Below, piece after piece: positions 45,432 through 57,103 of a stretch of 64,000 bases of DNA. The notes beneath the pieces were generated by a model. That model was not told the origin of the DNA, did no database searches, and saw nothing but the letters and a program-made list of their open reading frames with translations. How positions within the stretch are numbered: the stretch's first letter is position 1; each line of letters begins with the position of its first letter. The stretch comes from Diadophis punctatus similis (lineage: Eukaryota > Chordata > Lepidosauria > Squamata > Dipsadidae), in the NCBI GenBank assembly GCA_023053685.1, contig JALIGW010000002.1, positions 167,097,034 to 167,161,033 of the forward strand. The letters run 5' to 3'. Both the position numbers and the translations under genes were made by a program.

Positions 45432-46541
45432 GAGGGAGGGCAGCGAGAGGGGCAGTGGCAGCCCCTACCAAGCGCAGCGCATGGAGACGGTGGGCAAGGC
45501 ATCCCCAGCATGCCTGTTAATCCAGCCAGCCATGCAACTACAAGTGCTGTGCAGAAGCTGCTGGTGGCCAGGGAGCAGCAGCCCCCCCCCACGTGGGGAG
45601 AGGGCCAGGCCTGTGCTTGGAAGGGGCTGCCGATCTCATTGCCATCCCTCCCCGCCTGGCTACAGACGTCCACTTGCCCTCCAAAAGTAGCCCTGCCGCC
45701 ATTCGCTTTTGTTTCACGGCGGGAGAAGGAAAAAGCAGGCAGCGACAACGGCAGGAGAGAGAGAGAGGGAGAGCTGGCAGTGGGTTGGTACAGCAGTGGG
45801 TGGACCGATGCGGGGAGGGAGGGAAGTGTGCTGGAGATCCTAGCTGCAGTTTACTCATGATGATCTCCCATGTGCACCCCTCCCTCCCTCCACAACCCCT
45901 CCACTCCTCCCCACCTCCCTCAGTCCACCCATTGCTTCCCTCCACCAGCTCTCCCTCCCAGAGCCCCGGAGCCCTTCCCATGGGTTTCCCCCAGCTGGCC
46001 TGGCAGGGAAGCACACGTGAGATCCTAGCTGCAGTTTACTCACGTCAATCTCCCACACACTCCCCTCCCTCCCCCTCCCTCCCCACACACATCGGTCCAC
46101 CCACTGCTGGTATCACCCCTCTGCCAGCTCTCCCTCCCACGCCCCACCCGCCAGCCCGTGCCCTTCTGCCTTACCTTTGCCAGCAGCGGTAAGCAGAAGA
46201 AGTATGTGGCTAGATTCTGCAAGTAGGGGCTGGGCGGGGTGAGTGAGCATCAGGTGGGCGGGGCATGCACAGTGGAGAAAAATCTGAGAAAATTTGAAAA
46301 AAAGAAAAAAAGCCAAAAACAAGATGGCGACACATGCGCAGTGCCAGAAACTCGGCTTCTGCGCATGCGCAGAAGAAGAAAAACCTGGGGAAAATAAAAA
46401 AAATTCAAAAAAAAAATCAAAAAAAAAAAAAGATGGTGGCGGCCACGGACCGGCACCGACCGATCCGGTTCGGTGACATCATCGTGGCATCACCAGCGGG
46501 TCACTACCAGTTCAGGCGAACAGGTCCGAACCGGTTCAGGA

Positions 46542-47666
46542 GGTTGTTGACATCAAGATATAGCTGAATCAAGAGGCCCAAGTTGAAGAAAAATGCAATT
46601 CCTCCGATCTCTTAACAAGTGGCCAGGATGGTTCCAACTAGGCTCCGCCCCTCCCCAAATCCCTTTCACTCAGCCATGTCGATGACTTGACCTTCAGTAA
46701 CATTGACATTCAATATTAATGACAGTTGTATATCGGTGGCAGACAGCTGCAATACTGTGCAGATCAAGAAATTCTGCTGACATAGGAAGCCTGAACTATG
46801 CAAAGGCCCAAGCAAAAAAAAGAAGTCAGAGACAAAAGCAAACTACGGGTCTTTGGGTGAATGCCTGGATGCCAATGGAAAGGGAGACAGACTTTCTTTT
46901 GTCCGGACTTCTAGAGCCCCTGTTGTAAGGGAACCAGGCAGGCTTTGTCTGAACAGGCCTGTCTGATACCATTTGTGCTAATTGCTGGGCTGAAAGAGAA
47001 GACAAAATAAAGAATATTTCAAGATTTTAAGCAATGAGGTATCGCCAGCCATGTATGGATCTGAATAGCCACGAGTTTTGTTTTTCTGTTGGGAAACATG
47101 TTCAGTGGTGTTGATCACTTTCTGGGAATGGAGAAATCGCAAATGTCAAAATTACGAGAGCCTGTTGTTTTACTATTTAATCATTCTGCGTCTGGCTTAA
47201 AAAAGCAGGAGGTGCAAAATGTCAGTTTCAGGGTCAACACATGAAATGAATGAGGACCAAAAACAATTAAAATAGGAAAAGGACAGCCCACAGAGAAGCT
47301 CATTTCTAAAGGGTTTGTTGAAAAACCAGACAAAAAATAGTCCATAATGTTCCTGCAGAAAGTCAAGTTTAAGAACTTTGGCAGGAATGTTTACTATGGA
47401 CTTTAAAAATGACGTCTCCTTTTTCCTGCTGTGGAATAATATTGGAGAAGGCAGGAAGGAGCAGGAGCAGGATGAATTTCCATACTTGCTCTCGTTCGCT
47501 CCATATCACAAAGAGCTCCTTTCCATATTTCCTGCACATATGCGCTTCCTCTTCTTTGGACTGGCAGCCAATCTTTAGATCTGGGTTCCTCTCCACCTGA
47601 ATAGAAATCCGAGTAGAATGTTCCATTAATGGAGATGCACCGCAGCTAAGAAAATCATCATTATAA
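46542..47666. other. Intergenic, no feature seen
   Basis: AT-rich sequence after the composite. Opposite-strand frames at 47369-47626 overlap and show no motif. Confidence 0.45.
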
Positions 47667-47911
47667 GAGCCGAGGTGGTGCAGTGGTTAGAGGCAGTACT
47701 GCAAGCCACTTTAGCTGACTGTGATCCACAGGTCAGCAGTTCAAAGCTCACCGGCTCAAGGTTGACTCAGCCTTCCATCCTTCTGAGGTAGGTAAAATGA
47801 GGACCCAGATTGCTGGGGGCAATATAAATATACATTGCTTACTGGTGTAAACCGCTTAGAGAGTGCTTGCACTGTGAGGCGGTATATAAATCTCACAAAT
47901 AAATAAATAAT
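47667..47911 (+). mobile_element. Squamate tRNA SINE with target duplication
   Basis: GAGCCGAGGTGGTGCAGTGG head, AAATGAGGACCCAGATTG, AGTGCTTGCACTGTGAGGC and an (AAAT)n tail. AAATCATCA occurs before (47652-47660) and after (47912-47920). Confidence 0.9.
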
Positions 47912-47920
47912 AAATCATCA

Positions 47921-48545
47921 CTGAAAAAAAATGTATTAATGACATAACTTTATCTATCGATGATAAGCAACATCTGCCCACAAAACTTCCTTAGATTCTT
48001 ATGTAATGTGTGGATTGCCTGTTGAGTTAATAGTTAATAGAATTAATGGCTTAAAATAGTCTCAGGGTAATTTTTACTTCGGTGTCAGGTGTGATAAAGA
48101 CTCACTTATTCAGTAATTCTTTAAGCACTTACACAGCAGTCCCATTGCTATAAATAAAAATTAGTTTCAAGTCATTATATAGTTACGGGATTGCAGGTTT
48201 GAAATGTATGTTTCATTAGGTTATTCCAATGTTTTTAAACATCATTTTGCTATATTTTTATGATGCTCAGACTTTGCAGCTTGGAATAAATTAATTTCAA
48301 CTTGTTTGAAATCTCAAATTTTTCTTCTGAAATTGTTTTTTTCCCCCCAGATAAGTTAATTTGCCTAAAGTTGATCTGTGAAATGAACATAAAAACCAGG
48401 GCAAAACCATAAATAAAAATCAGGACAAAACCCATGAAAACAAGCTACCTTGGCAATTCCATATTTAGTTAGATTGAAACTCCAGATTCACAGGAAACCT
48501 CATCTATCAGACATTGGAGTGGATCCAGAGTTTTAATTTCATTCT
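47921..48545. other. Intergenic, no feature seen
   Basis: AT-rich unique sequence. Confidence 0.45.
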
Positions 48546-48547
48546 CA

Positions 48548-48652
48548 AGAGCAATGGTTCTTGACCTGGGAATCCGTGGCCAGGGTCCGTGGCCACAAAA
48601 GGTATTTAAAGAGGGTCCATAGTGAAGAAAAGTTTGGGAACCACTGCACAAG
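48548..48652. mobile_element. hAT (Charlie-like) MITE, short
   Basis: Left CAATGGTTCTTGACCTGG and right (reversed) CAGTGGTTCCCAAACTTT. The inside has GTCCGTGGCC repeated. Flanks CTCAAGAG and CACAAGAA match at 6 of 8. Confidence 0.7.
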
Positions 48653-48719
48653 AACATCCATGAGCAGCGAGCTGCTTAGAAAACTCAATGGTAGAAAATA
48701 GAAGAAGAAATAGAAGTGA

Positions 48720-48905
48720 GCTCACTGTTGACCTCACCCGATTCCTAAGAAGTCACTAAGGGGCGTGCATAAGCGCACCAGCGTGCCTACCGTCCCTGTC
48801 CTAATGTTCCCTCTTATCAGTACCCATCTTATGTATATAAACAATGTTATATCTATGTATATTACCAACATGTACTTGACAAAAATAAATAAATAAAATA
48901 AAAAA
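48720..48905 (+). mobile_element. LINE 3' end, second copy (as at 22545)
   Basis: GTTGACCTCACCCGATTCCT and GGGGCGTGCATAAGCGCACC match the last codons and 3' UTR of the LINE at 22545, with an (AAAT)n tail. Only the final 180 bp are present. Confidence 0.85.
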
Positions 48906-48973
48906 TAAAATAAATGTTTGCCAATCCCACTTTCTTTAGCCTTATCCCTACTGGTCTGGAGGGTCCTCTAGAG

Positions 48974-49400
<427 letters not shown>

Positions 49401-49408
49401 CTCTAGAG

Positions 49409-49771
49409 CATATTTTGATGGGCACAGTTGGCTACAAGAAGGAGCAAGAATTGATAAAGAATAACTTCTCTCATCTCAAGCCAGGAGAAATCTCCACAGG
49501 ATCAAAAGCTTTCCATCTGTGGGAGGATTTTGTTGGAGCTGGTTCAGTTCTTTTAGAGAACTCAGAAATCTTAATTTGTTTAAGACACGGAACAGTTTTC
49601 CATGGACTGTCACTCTTATCTAGTCTGCCAGCTTAAAAATTAATCTCATATCATGATGGAAAACATCCACTTCCTTGTATTTCCTTCCCTCTTTTTGCTT
49701 CTTCTCTTTCCTTTGGTATTTTTAGTGCAGAGGCACAAACAGACAGGGGCAGATCATAGAAGTGGGTGTCT
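49409..49771. other. Intergenic, no feature seen
   Basis: Mixed sequence. No gene or repeat recognised. Confidence 0.45.
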
Positions 49772-51036
49772 ATGGACATTCTCAGTCATCCAGGTCATAG
49801 TTGTCCCAAAGGTGCTTTTTCAAGAGGCAACTGGAGTTTCTGGTTTTTCTTTGAAGACATTTCGCTTCTCATCTAAGAAGCTTCTTCAGCTCTTACTGGA
49901 TGGTGGAGAATGGAAGGATTTATATTCCTTGCAGACAGCTGGTCATTTGTATTCTTTTAGCGAGTCGTTAAGATCACCTGGAGGTTTATCTGTGTCATCA
50001 GGGTGACCTGAGTGGTGCAAATGGGTGTGGAACCTTCTTGGAACTGTTGAAAGGACTGTGTTGTAGACTGGAGATAGATGATGTCATATCCCTCCCTCTC
50101 TGTTGAGAGAGGGTTGTTCAATTTTTACAGAGATGGCCTCTTTGACCCCTCTTTCAAACCAGCAGTCCTCTCTGTCCAAAATGTAGAGTTTGCTGTCTTC
50201 AAAAGAGTGGCCTGTGCCATTTAAATGCAGATGGACTACTGAATCTAGTCCTGATGTGTTTATTGTGCCATGCACTTATGAAGTTGTTGTTTTGTTTCCC
50301 CAGTGTACAGATCTGCACATGGCTCATTGCATTGTACTGTATATACCACGTTGCTCATTTTTTTGTCTTTTATCCTTTGGGTGGACAAGTTTCTGCCTTA
50401 ATGTATTCTTGGGTTTGAAGTGTGCACATATGTTATGTTGGCTGAAGATCCTCCTGAGCTTTTCCGATATGCCTGCAACGTACAGAATGACAATGTTGCT
50501 TCGTTTATTGTTCTCTTCATTATCTGTTATGGAGGAACTCCTGTAGTGTTCTTGTTTTTTTTTAGATTTGATGAAGGCCCACTGAGGGTTTCCTTGATGT
50601 GTTTTTGTTATTTTTCTTTCCCATCTTTGCTGGTAGGCAGGCCTTCAGCTCGGTGATATGGGGTTCTGATGACTCCCATTTTATGCTCCAGTGTGTGGTG
50701 GGAATCAAAATATAAATATTGATCTGTATGAGTGGGTTTTCTGTACACTTCAATGTTAAGGCCTCTGTCTTCCTTAATGTGTACAATCCAGGAAGGCTAG
50801 ACTATTTTCCTTAACATCTTCCTGTGTGAATTTGATGTATCTGTCCACAGAATTGATACGTTTGGTAAACGCTTCCAATTCCTGTGTTTTGATCTTACCC
50901 AAGTATCATCCACATATCTATATCAGTGAGTGGGTGGAGTCAAAGCTGAAAAAGCTTTTTGGATGAGAAGCAAAACATCTTCAAAAAAACCCCAGAAAGT
51001 CCTATTCCCTCTTGAAAAAAGCACCTTTGGGACATA
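49772..51036 (-). mobile_element. Penelope-like element with inverted terminal repeats
   Basis: The left end (GTTGTCCCAAAGGTGC ... CATCTAAGAAGCTTCTTCAG) and right end (AAAGCTTTTTGGATGAGAAG ... GCACCTTTGGGACATAG) are inverted copies of about 95 bp. The body codes, on the minus strand, for a reverse transcriptase end and GIY-YIG endonuclease. It is about 1.26 kb, so the 5' half of the RT is missing. Confidence 0.85.
50050..50930 (-). pseudogene. Penelope reverse transcriptase C-terminus plus GIY-YIG endonuclease, broken
   Basis: Penelope-like elements copy themselves with a telomerase-related reverse transcriptase and nick DNA with a GIY-YIG nuclease. On the minus strand YRYVDDTWV is the RT catalytic box (the YVDD codons are 50905-50916). 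Next come IEVYRKPTHTDQYL-like codons, then SNVVYTVQC and DLYTGETKQ (50289-50316), the GIY and YIG strands with YTG in place of YIG. HSFEDSKLYILDRED and WFERGVKEAISVKIEQPSLN follow. A frameshift near 50270 separates KQQLHK from the HSFED part, and other shifts lie upstream. The element is inactive. Confidence 0.85.
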
Positions 51037-51078
51037 GAAATAGGTGCTCTTGCAACAAGAGAATAAATGAGAATGCAA

Positions 51079-51103
51079 TTACACACACACACACACACAC
51101 ACA
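51079..51103 (+). repeat. (AC)12 microsatellite
   Basis: Pure AC run shortly after the Penelope end. Confidence 0.95.
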
Positions 51104-51461
51104 TGTAATTTCCTACATTTCTAAGGCATTAAACAATACAATAATTCTTAGGGATAGAAAATTATATTGGCACTTTTCTGCGTGCGATAATTCTCACGAA
51201 ACATTTGAGGTGTGGTCAGAGCCATGAGGCATGATTGGAGGAAGGACACACAACACGTTTCCCGTGTCTTAGCCTGATAAATAATTTGTGTAGGCTCAAA
51301 TGTTTGCTCATTTGTTGTGTTGTTTGTTTTCTCTAAATAAAGCATTGCTCAAATAAAGAATTCTTCATTTTTGTCAATGAAAATGGGTGGCTCCTGTCCT
51401 CAAATCTAATACTGACTGGGCACTTTCAAGAGAACTTCTGGACACTTGTATGGCTGGGCAC
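51104..51461. other. Intergenic, no feature seen
   Basis: No recognised content. Confidence 0.45.
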
Positions 51462-52215
51462 CAGTGGTGGGTTCCTACTGGTGCGGTCCACTCTATAGCA
51501 CTGGTAGCGGCCCGCTGGTGACGTCACAGTACCGGTGCGGTCGGTTGCCAATGCTTGGGTGCCACCTTTTTTTTTAAAGTTTTTTTAAAAAAATTTCTTC
51601 TGTGCGTGCCCAGAAGCCGAGTTTCCGGCACTGCGCATGCGTTGCCTTCCTACCCCACAGTGAGTCCAAGCAGGGGAGGATGGCTGAGGGAGCATGTGAG
51701 ACGCTGAAAGAATGGGCGGCAGGAGCTATCTCCATTCCCCTCCCTTCAGCAGTCCGAAAAGCCACAAACGCGCGGTGATGATCCTAGGCATTTTCGCACG
51801 TTTGAGGCTTCTCGAGCTGTTGAGGGGAGGGGGAATGGGCGGCAGGACCTATCTCAGTTCCCCTCCCTTCAGCAGTCCGAGAAGCCACAAATGCGCGGTG
51901 ATGATTCTAGGCATTTTCGCATGTTCCAGGCTTCTCGAGCTGCTGAGGGGAGGGGGAACGGGTGGCAGGAGCCTAGGATCATCGAATGGGGAGAAGCATT
52001 CAGGCCGGACAGAGCCTCCTAGAAGAACCGCTGCCGCGGTCTTGCTGCTCCCACTGTGGGGGGCTGCGTTGCGGGTGGGCAATGCCCCCCCGCTTCTCCG
52101 GCCGCTGCCAAGCTCCTGAGGCCCACGCCCACCCGGTCACATGGCTGGCAAGCCACACCCACAAAATAAGCCACGCCCACAGAGTGGTTGTAAAAAAATT
52201 AGGAACCCGCCCTTG
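51462..52215. mobile_element. hAT-like element, GGTGGGTTC family, 8-bp TSD
   Basis: It starts CAGTGGTGGGTTCCTAC and ends AGGAACCCGCCCTTG. CTGGGCAC is duplicated at 51454-51461 and 52216-52223. It is 240 bp longer than the copy at 30302 because a ~120-bp segment with GGCATTTTCGCA and TTCTCGAGCTG occurs twice (about 51780-51850 and 51898-51960). Confidence 0.93.
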
Positions 52216-52494
52216 CTGGGCACAATGTTCTTCCTGTCAAAACTTCTGATTCTATTAAGGGTGTCTGTGTGACTCTGTTGAATGTGGTGCTGACAGCCAA
52301 TTTTGCAAAAAGATAGAGTTCTTTCACCAATATGAAGTCAACTATAAAAATATCATTATCAAATGTTTCATTTAAAGGGAGGTCAATCAGTTCCAGTTGT
52401 TCCTGGAAATGGCCCAAGTTGACTTAAAGGCTGAGAATGTGGCTAAAGCTCCCCCTTGTGGTTAACAGTGTTGAAGCCATAAGCTACATTGTCA

Positions 52495-52545
52495 AAAGAA
52501 AAACAAGTCCAGTTGCCTCTTGAAAAAGCACCTTTGGGACATAAG
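52495..52545 (+). mobile_element. Penelope-like terminal repeat fragment
   Basis: AAGTCCAGTTGCCTCTTGAA and GCACCTTTGGGACATAAG match the right terminus of the element at 49772-51036. Confidence 0.75.
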
Positions 52546-53329
52546 CTGCATTGTTTCAGGAAGTTCCATAACAGCAGAAAAAGAGTTGTGGGGCTCAGAT
52601 GATGAAGAACTCCAATTGTGACTAGTGTTCATCACTTCTATTCATAATGTAGCCAGTATTGTTTTTCAGATATGCAAGTACCTATGACAGGAAGAATCAA
52701 CCGTATTCATTCTAATTTTCCGTGTGCCAATCTTGGTAACCAGTTATCTTCTCTTAGATATGTCAGAGTTTGCCTCATAGCAGTCAAGATTAAGGCATAG
52801 GAAGAAAGAAAGGAATCTGGGCAGTGAGCACCAGGAAAAAAGAAATAAGTAGAGAAACAGAGAGAGAATTGTCAGGCACAAGCTTCAACCCACAAATTAG
52901 ATTTCTAGACATGTATTAACAGTATATTTCCCATTAACATCCCACCCTAAATCTTTTTCCTCTAGAGAAAGTATGGCTGATTTTGACAGACGTACTTTCA
53001 AGTCAGCCTCTTGAGTACTGTAATCTTATTTTAAGTCCTAATTTATTTCTCAGTTATAATTTTCATCTGAAATTATAATAACCCCCAGGGTTCCAGCTAC
53101 TAAAGGGAAGAAGGAAGCCAGCTTTTTATCTGGAAGAAGGGGGATGACTCAGTCCACGTGAAGATGGAAGATTTGCTTTGATCCTAACATAAGGATAGAA
53201 GAACTCTGCTGGATTCAGTCACTGGTCTAAGTCTTCCAGCATTCTATCCCAAGTGGCTAATTGAATTCTCAGGTATTGTATAAAGAGGTGGATGATGGGT
53301 CTCTTCTTCTTTTGTTCCATAAAGCTGTC
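52546..53329. other. Intergenic, no feature seen
   Basis: Ordinary AT-rich sequence. Confidence 0.45.
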
Positions 53330-53580
53330 ATTTAAAGTTTGTTGCTTCTAGTTCTGGAAGGGGTTAGCCTTTTGTAAGGCATTAAAGACTTGGTTGTTCC
53401 CCCAAGTATTTGGGCTAAGAGATTAAGCATTCGCTGAGAGTTAAGGTTGTCTTCCTGAAATTGTTGTTTTGTTCTCAAATGTTATGTTAGTGTTGTTAAA
53501 TTGTTGGATTTCTTTTTAATGTTGTACATCTGCCCAGAGCCACTGCTGTGAGGTGGGCAGCCATAAAATAAAGACTAGAA
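53330..53580 (+). mobile_element. L2-like LINE 3' end
   Basis: AAAGACTTGGTTGTTCCCCC near the start and ACATCTGCCCAGAGCCACTG with AGCCATAAAATAAA at the end are the usual arrangement of an L2-type C terminus and 3' UTR in reptiles. It is degraded. Confidence 0.55.
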
Positions 53581-53950
53581 GATACGGATCCCCTAATTTT
53601 CTATGAATTTGTGCAGCTTCTTATTAAAACTATCTGATGTGGTGGGTTCCACTTTAGGGCTAGAAAAAACCTTTCTTGAATCTCCCTGTATTTAACTTTA
53701 ATGGGTGATCTCCGTTCCCAAGTGATAACATGAAAAGGAAAGGAAACATTTTTCTCCCCCATGTGTGTGATTCTTTTTAATTTTAAAGCTTATATAACCT
53801 ATGGGCTTAAATCCCAGGCAGTCTAGGATCCAAGTATTAACCAGGAATGTAGCATTCCCAGCTTGATATTGGATTTTGACAAATTCAAGGAGAAAAAACA
53901 CAAATTAATAATTTATGGTAGTAGATATTTTAAGGTATGTATTCCTACCT
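53581..53950. other. Intergenic, no feature seen
   Basis: No recognised content. Confidence 0.4.
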
Positions 53951-54118
53951 CAGAGACCCAGTTCTGTGTAGTGGTTAAGGCATCAAGCTAGCAACTGGGA
54001 GAGTGTGAGTTCTAGTCCCGCCTTGGGCACAAACCCAACCGAGTGACCTTGGGCGAGTCACACATTCTCAGCCTAGGAAGAAGGCAACGACAAACAACTT
54101 CAAGAGCTGGGAAAAAAC
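53951..54118 (+). mobile_element. Sauria-type SINE, tail truncated
   Basis: AGAGACCCAGTTCTGTGTAG head and GAGTGACCTTGGGCGAGTC body, but the BovB-like tail is missing after AACAACTTCAAGAGC. Confidence 0.75.
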
Positions 54119-54138
54119 ATTGTGCGAGGGGGTCAAAC

Positions 54139-54393
54139 CAGCAGTGAAATCTACTTACCTTCCCTACAGGTTCGGAAGCGCATGTGCCACCATTGTGCAT
54201 GCTTTTTCACTCTCTGTGCATGCGCAGAAGGCTTTGCGCATGTGCAGAGGGTTAAAAAAAGAAAATGGCGACGTCTGGACCACGTCTGGTGGGCGGAACC
54301 TCGTGCTGCTGCCGCTATCAGTTCTCCAAACTACCAGCAGCCACCGCTACCAGTACACCCAAACCGGGCCCAACCAGTAGCATTTCACCCCTG
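54139..54393. mobile_element. hAT-like MITE (CAGGGGTGAAAT ends)
   Basis: Left CAGCAGTGAAAT and right (reversed) CAGGGGTGAAAT. Flanks GGTCAAAC (54131-54138) and GGTCAAAT (54394-54401) match 7 of 8. The core shares GCATGCGCAGA motifs with the GGTGGGTTC family, so it may be a relative. Confidence 0.75.
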
Positions 54394-54457
54394 GGTCAAA
54401 TATTTATTCAGATTCAGACAAAAATTCCTCCATCAACTAAAGTTTGATGACTATATA

Positions 54458-54738
54458 CCAGGGTGAGTCAAAATGTAATGCCATTTTCTTTAGGACAGGT
54501 ATAATTACCAACACAGGAACATGTAGCATACATCAAAATGAAGCTGGTCCTCTTGGATCACATCCCTACTTCTCAACATAGTCACCGTTTCTCTCAATAG
54601 CAATGTTCCACCTTCGAATGAGAGCATGTATCCCTGCCTCATAAAATTTTGTTGACTATTCTTTGAGCGACTTCTTCACTGCAGTTTTCACTTCCTCGTC
54701 ACTGGAATAATGTTTGCCTCTCAAACCCTCTTTCATGG
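54458..54738 (-). mobile_element. Mariner 3' part, single arm
   Basis: The terminal CCAGGGTGAGTCAAAATG is preceded by TA. The minus strand encodes a mariner transposase C-terminal fragment nearly identical to that at 62154. It stops abruptly near 54738, without a second end. Confidence 0.8.
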
Positions 54739-54762
54739 GGCTTTCAATATCGTATATTTGAG

Positions 54763-54803
54763 TGAGAGAGAGACAGAGAGAAGAGACAGAGAGAAAGAGA
54801 AGC
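54763..54803. repeat. (GA)-rich microsatellite
   Basis: GAGA and GACAGA units, imperfect. Confidence 0.85.
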
Positions 54804-54980
54804 ACTGCAGATAGAGAAAAGCATAGCCAATTTCATTGCCGAGTATTATTTTATGGATGAGTAGATTTGAATTTAAAAATAATCCAGATATAATTAAAAA
54901 ATCTTCCGTGTGACATAATTCCATGTTCAGTAGTTTTTATGAGAGTGAAACTGTTTCCTGTTCTGGTCCAATATCATAGG

Positions 54981-55110
54981 GCACGGGTGTCAAACTCACA
55001 GCATGACGTTGCCATCATGTGACATTTTGTGATGTTTTTCCTATTCACGGAGCTGGGGTGGGAGTGGCCTGTGTGTAACGCATCTGGCCCACTGCCCACC
55101 CCTATCTTAG
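54981..55110. mobile_element. hAT-like fragment (GTCAAACT family)
   Basis: It starts CACGGGTGTCAAACTCAC like the ends at 17372-17523 and contains CATCATGTGACATTTTGTGA. No right terminus was found. Confidence 0.5.
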
Positions 55111-55204
55111 GGTGTTCAAATGTGGCAGATAGTCGTATCTGCAGGCTCTCACTGTTTTCATCAGAATGAAAAAACAACAACCTCTGTTCCTTTAGTGGTA
55201 TGTA

Positions 55205-55565
55205 GAACATAGAATATCAGAGTTGGAAGGGACCTTGGAGGTCTTCTAGTCCAACCCCCTGCTCAGTCAGGAGGTTCAGACCTATACCAGTTCAGACAGG
55301 TGGCTGTCCAGTCTCTTCTTAAAAGTCTTCGGTGATGGAGCATCCACAACTTCTGCAGGCAAGCCGTTCCACGGGTCAATTGTTCTCATTGTCAGGACAT
55401 TTCTTCTTAGTTCTAGGTTGGATCTCTCTTTGATTAGTTTCTATCCATTATTTCTTGCCTCGCCTTCAGATGCTTTGGAAAATAGGTTGACTCCCTCTTC
55501 TTTGTGGCCTTCAAATATTGAAACACTGCTATCATGTCTCCCCTGGTCCTTCTTCTGATGTGTGA
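55205..55565 (-). mobile_element. CR1 LINE 3' end, antisense
   Basis: CATAGAATATCAGAGTTGG then AAGGGACCTTGGAGGTCTTC and TAGTCCAACCCCCTGCTC is the reverse of the CR1 3' end. It extends about 350 bp into the coding side (CATCCACAACTTCTGCAGGC, CAAGCCGTTCC). Confidence 0.85.
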
Positions 55566-56390
55566 CATCACAATGCACATAGGGAAATGGCAGGGCGTGT
55601 ACTGAAATGTCACTATACTATCTCTCCCTGAGGACCCTGTTGGTGGCTAAGCATACCAGTTCTTAAAATATTAGCTCAGCTGTGTCTTAAAACAAGAGTG
55701 AGATTACCATGGCTACTTACACTCCACACATTTTCAGGAATGATATAATCTTGCCTGTAGGTGCCAGTATTTGACTATTTTTGATACCATAATGGACCTT
55801 CTGTAGGACTGTGCGTTTCTCATTTAATTTGTTTTAGCTGAATGTTGAGAAAATTATATAATATGATAACCATACATATTTTTAAAAAATAAATAATGGA
55901 TGTCCAAGTATTTGTAAACCTATATTTCTTTTATCACTTGTATAAACAGTTATAACAAGAGCTTCATAACTTTTGTAAACCAATGCTGAAATGAGGAGAT
56001 GAAAATTCACTTGAAAAACCATATCACGTTCCATCAGTTTTTGAGAATGTAACTCAAAATCATGCAAAAATGTGTCAACATTTGAGCTTTGCAGTGGTTT
56101 TCTTTCAGCATCAAGAGTAGTCTGGTCAATCCAATGAAATAAAGTTATTTGACTCTGAGCAGTAAGTAAGCAAAAGAGGCAGGGAGGGACAGGTTTCCTT
56201 GTTCGTTTATGTAAATTAATACTAAGGCAAAATGTGAGAGGAGGTTGCAAGACTTCATCGATGGTTTCATTAGGAAAACAGATGGTTTGGTATTGCATTT
56301 AGGACTCTCCAAAGAACTGCAGCCTCTTGGGCTGAAAAAGTCACTGATGCTTAATTCCCCATACTTAAAAATATGAAATGGAATCTGTCT
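55566..56390. other. Intergenic, no recognised feature
   Basis: A 138-codon minus-strand frame at 55882-56298 contains no motif I recognise and is not called as a gene. Confidence 0.4.
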
Positions 56391-56645
56391 TATTTATTTT
56401 ATTTATTTGTGAGACTTATATACTGCCTCACAGTGCAAGCACTCTCTAAGCGGTTTACACCAGTAAGCAATGTACTGTATATTTATATTGCCCCCAACAA
56501 TCTGGGTCCTCATTTTACCTACCTCGGAAGGATGGAAGGCTGAGTCAACCTTGAGCCGGTGAGATTTGAACTGCTGACCTGCGGATCACAGTCAGCTAAA
56601 GTGGCCTGCAGTACTACCTCTAACCGCTGCGCCACCTCGGCTCTT
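56391..56645 (-). mobile_element. Squamate tRNA SINE, antisense
   Basis: A reversed (AAAT)n tail, GAGACTTATATACTGCCTCA, GGGTCCTCATTTTACCTACC and a reversed head (CTAACCGCTGCGCCACCTCG). Confidence 0.9.
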
Positions 56646-57103
56646 ATCTTCATCTTGTCTTCATCTCTAGGCAAAATAGTAATGTTCTGTAGAAATATTG
56701 AACAGCATTTCTGTCTTTATAAACAAACTCCAAAGACTCTGGGCAGTTTACAGCATGTTAAAAAAACCATTAAAACAAGAAAATGATATAAAATGTTGAA
56801 AAATAAAGCAAAGATGGCAGAAATAACAAATACAGATAGGAACAAAGAAAAAGCAGAAAAGGGAGCTTCATTCATGCTTGCCAAAGACCAGAATGAAGCC
56901 CCATGTTGTCAGAGTTCTTCAAAATGTATTTTGTTTTAATCAACAGAAAGATCATCAACTAGGCCAGTTGAATGCCAATCACTAAAGCTGAGCCTCAGCT
57001 CTTGACTTTGTAATATATGGAAGATGCCATTTCTGCCTATGTACAATATGTCATCCACCCTAGAAGAGAATGTATGTAGCTCAGGATTGAACTGTGGAGT
57101 CCT
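56646..57103. other. Intergenic, no feature seen
   Basis: AT-rich unique sequence. Confidence 0.45.

Larger units (their letters stand above)
43359..46533. mobile_element. Composite GC-rich hAT-like element with nested insertions
   Basis: It begins CAGGGGTGGGTTCCAATT then CTCTGTGGGCGTGGC, the left end of the GGTGGGTTC family. It ends in the family's inner right-end sequence (CACGGACCGGCACCGACC ... GGTCCGAACCG), but the final GAACCCACC terminus is missing. Inside are microsatellites, a ZBED-type hAT (43619), a GC-rich tandem region (44285-44670) and a complete nested family member (44916). The frames across 44045-46192 are shadows of this GC-rich repeat. Confidence 0.55.

Noticed and set aside
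44045..46192. Frames of 268, 247, 202 and 199 codons
   Set aside because: They span boundaries of nested repeats and microsatellites and read through element termini, so they are not genes.
43351..46541. GTTCAGGG and GTTCAGGA as target duplication of the large composite
   Set aside because: They match 7 of 8, but the expected right terminus GAACCCACC is missing next to the second one, and GTTCAGG resembles inner element sequence.
55882..56298. Minus-strand 138-codon frame
   Set aside because: No recognisable motif and no supporting signals. It is possible but not supportable as a gene.
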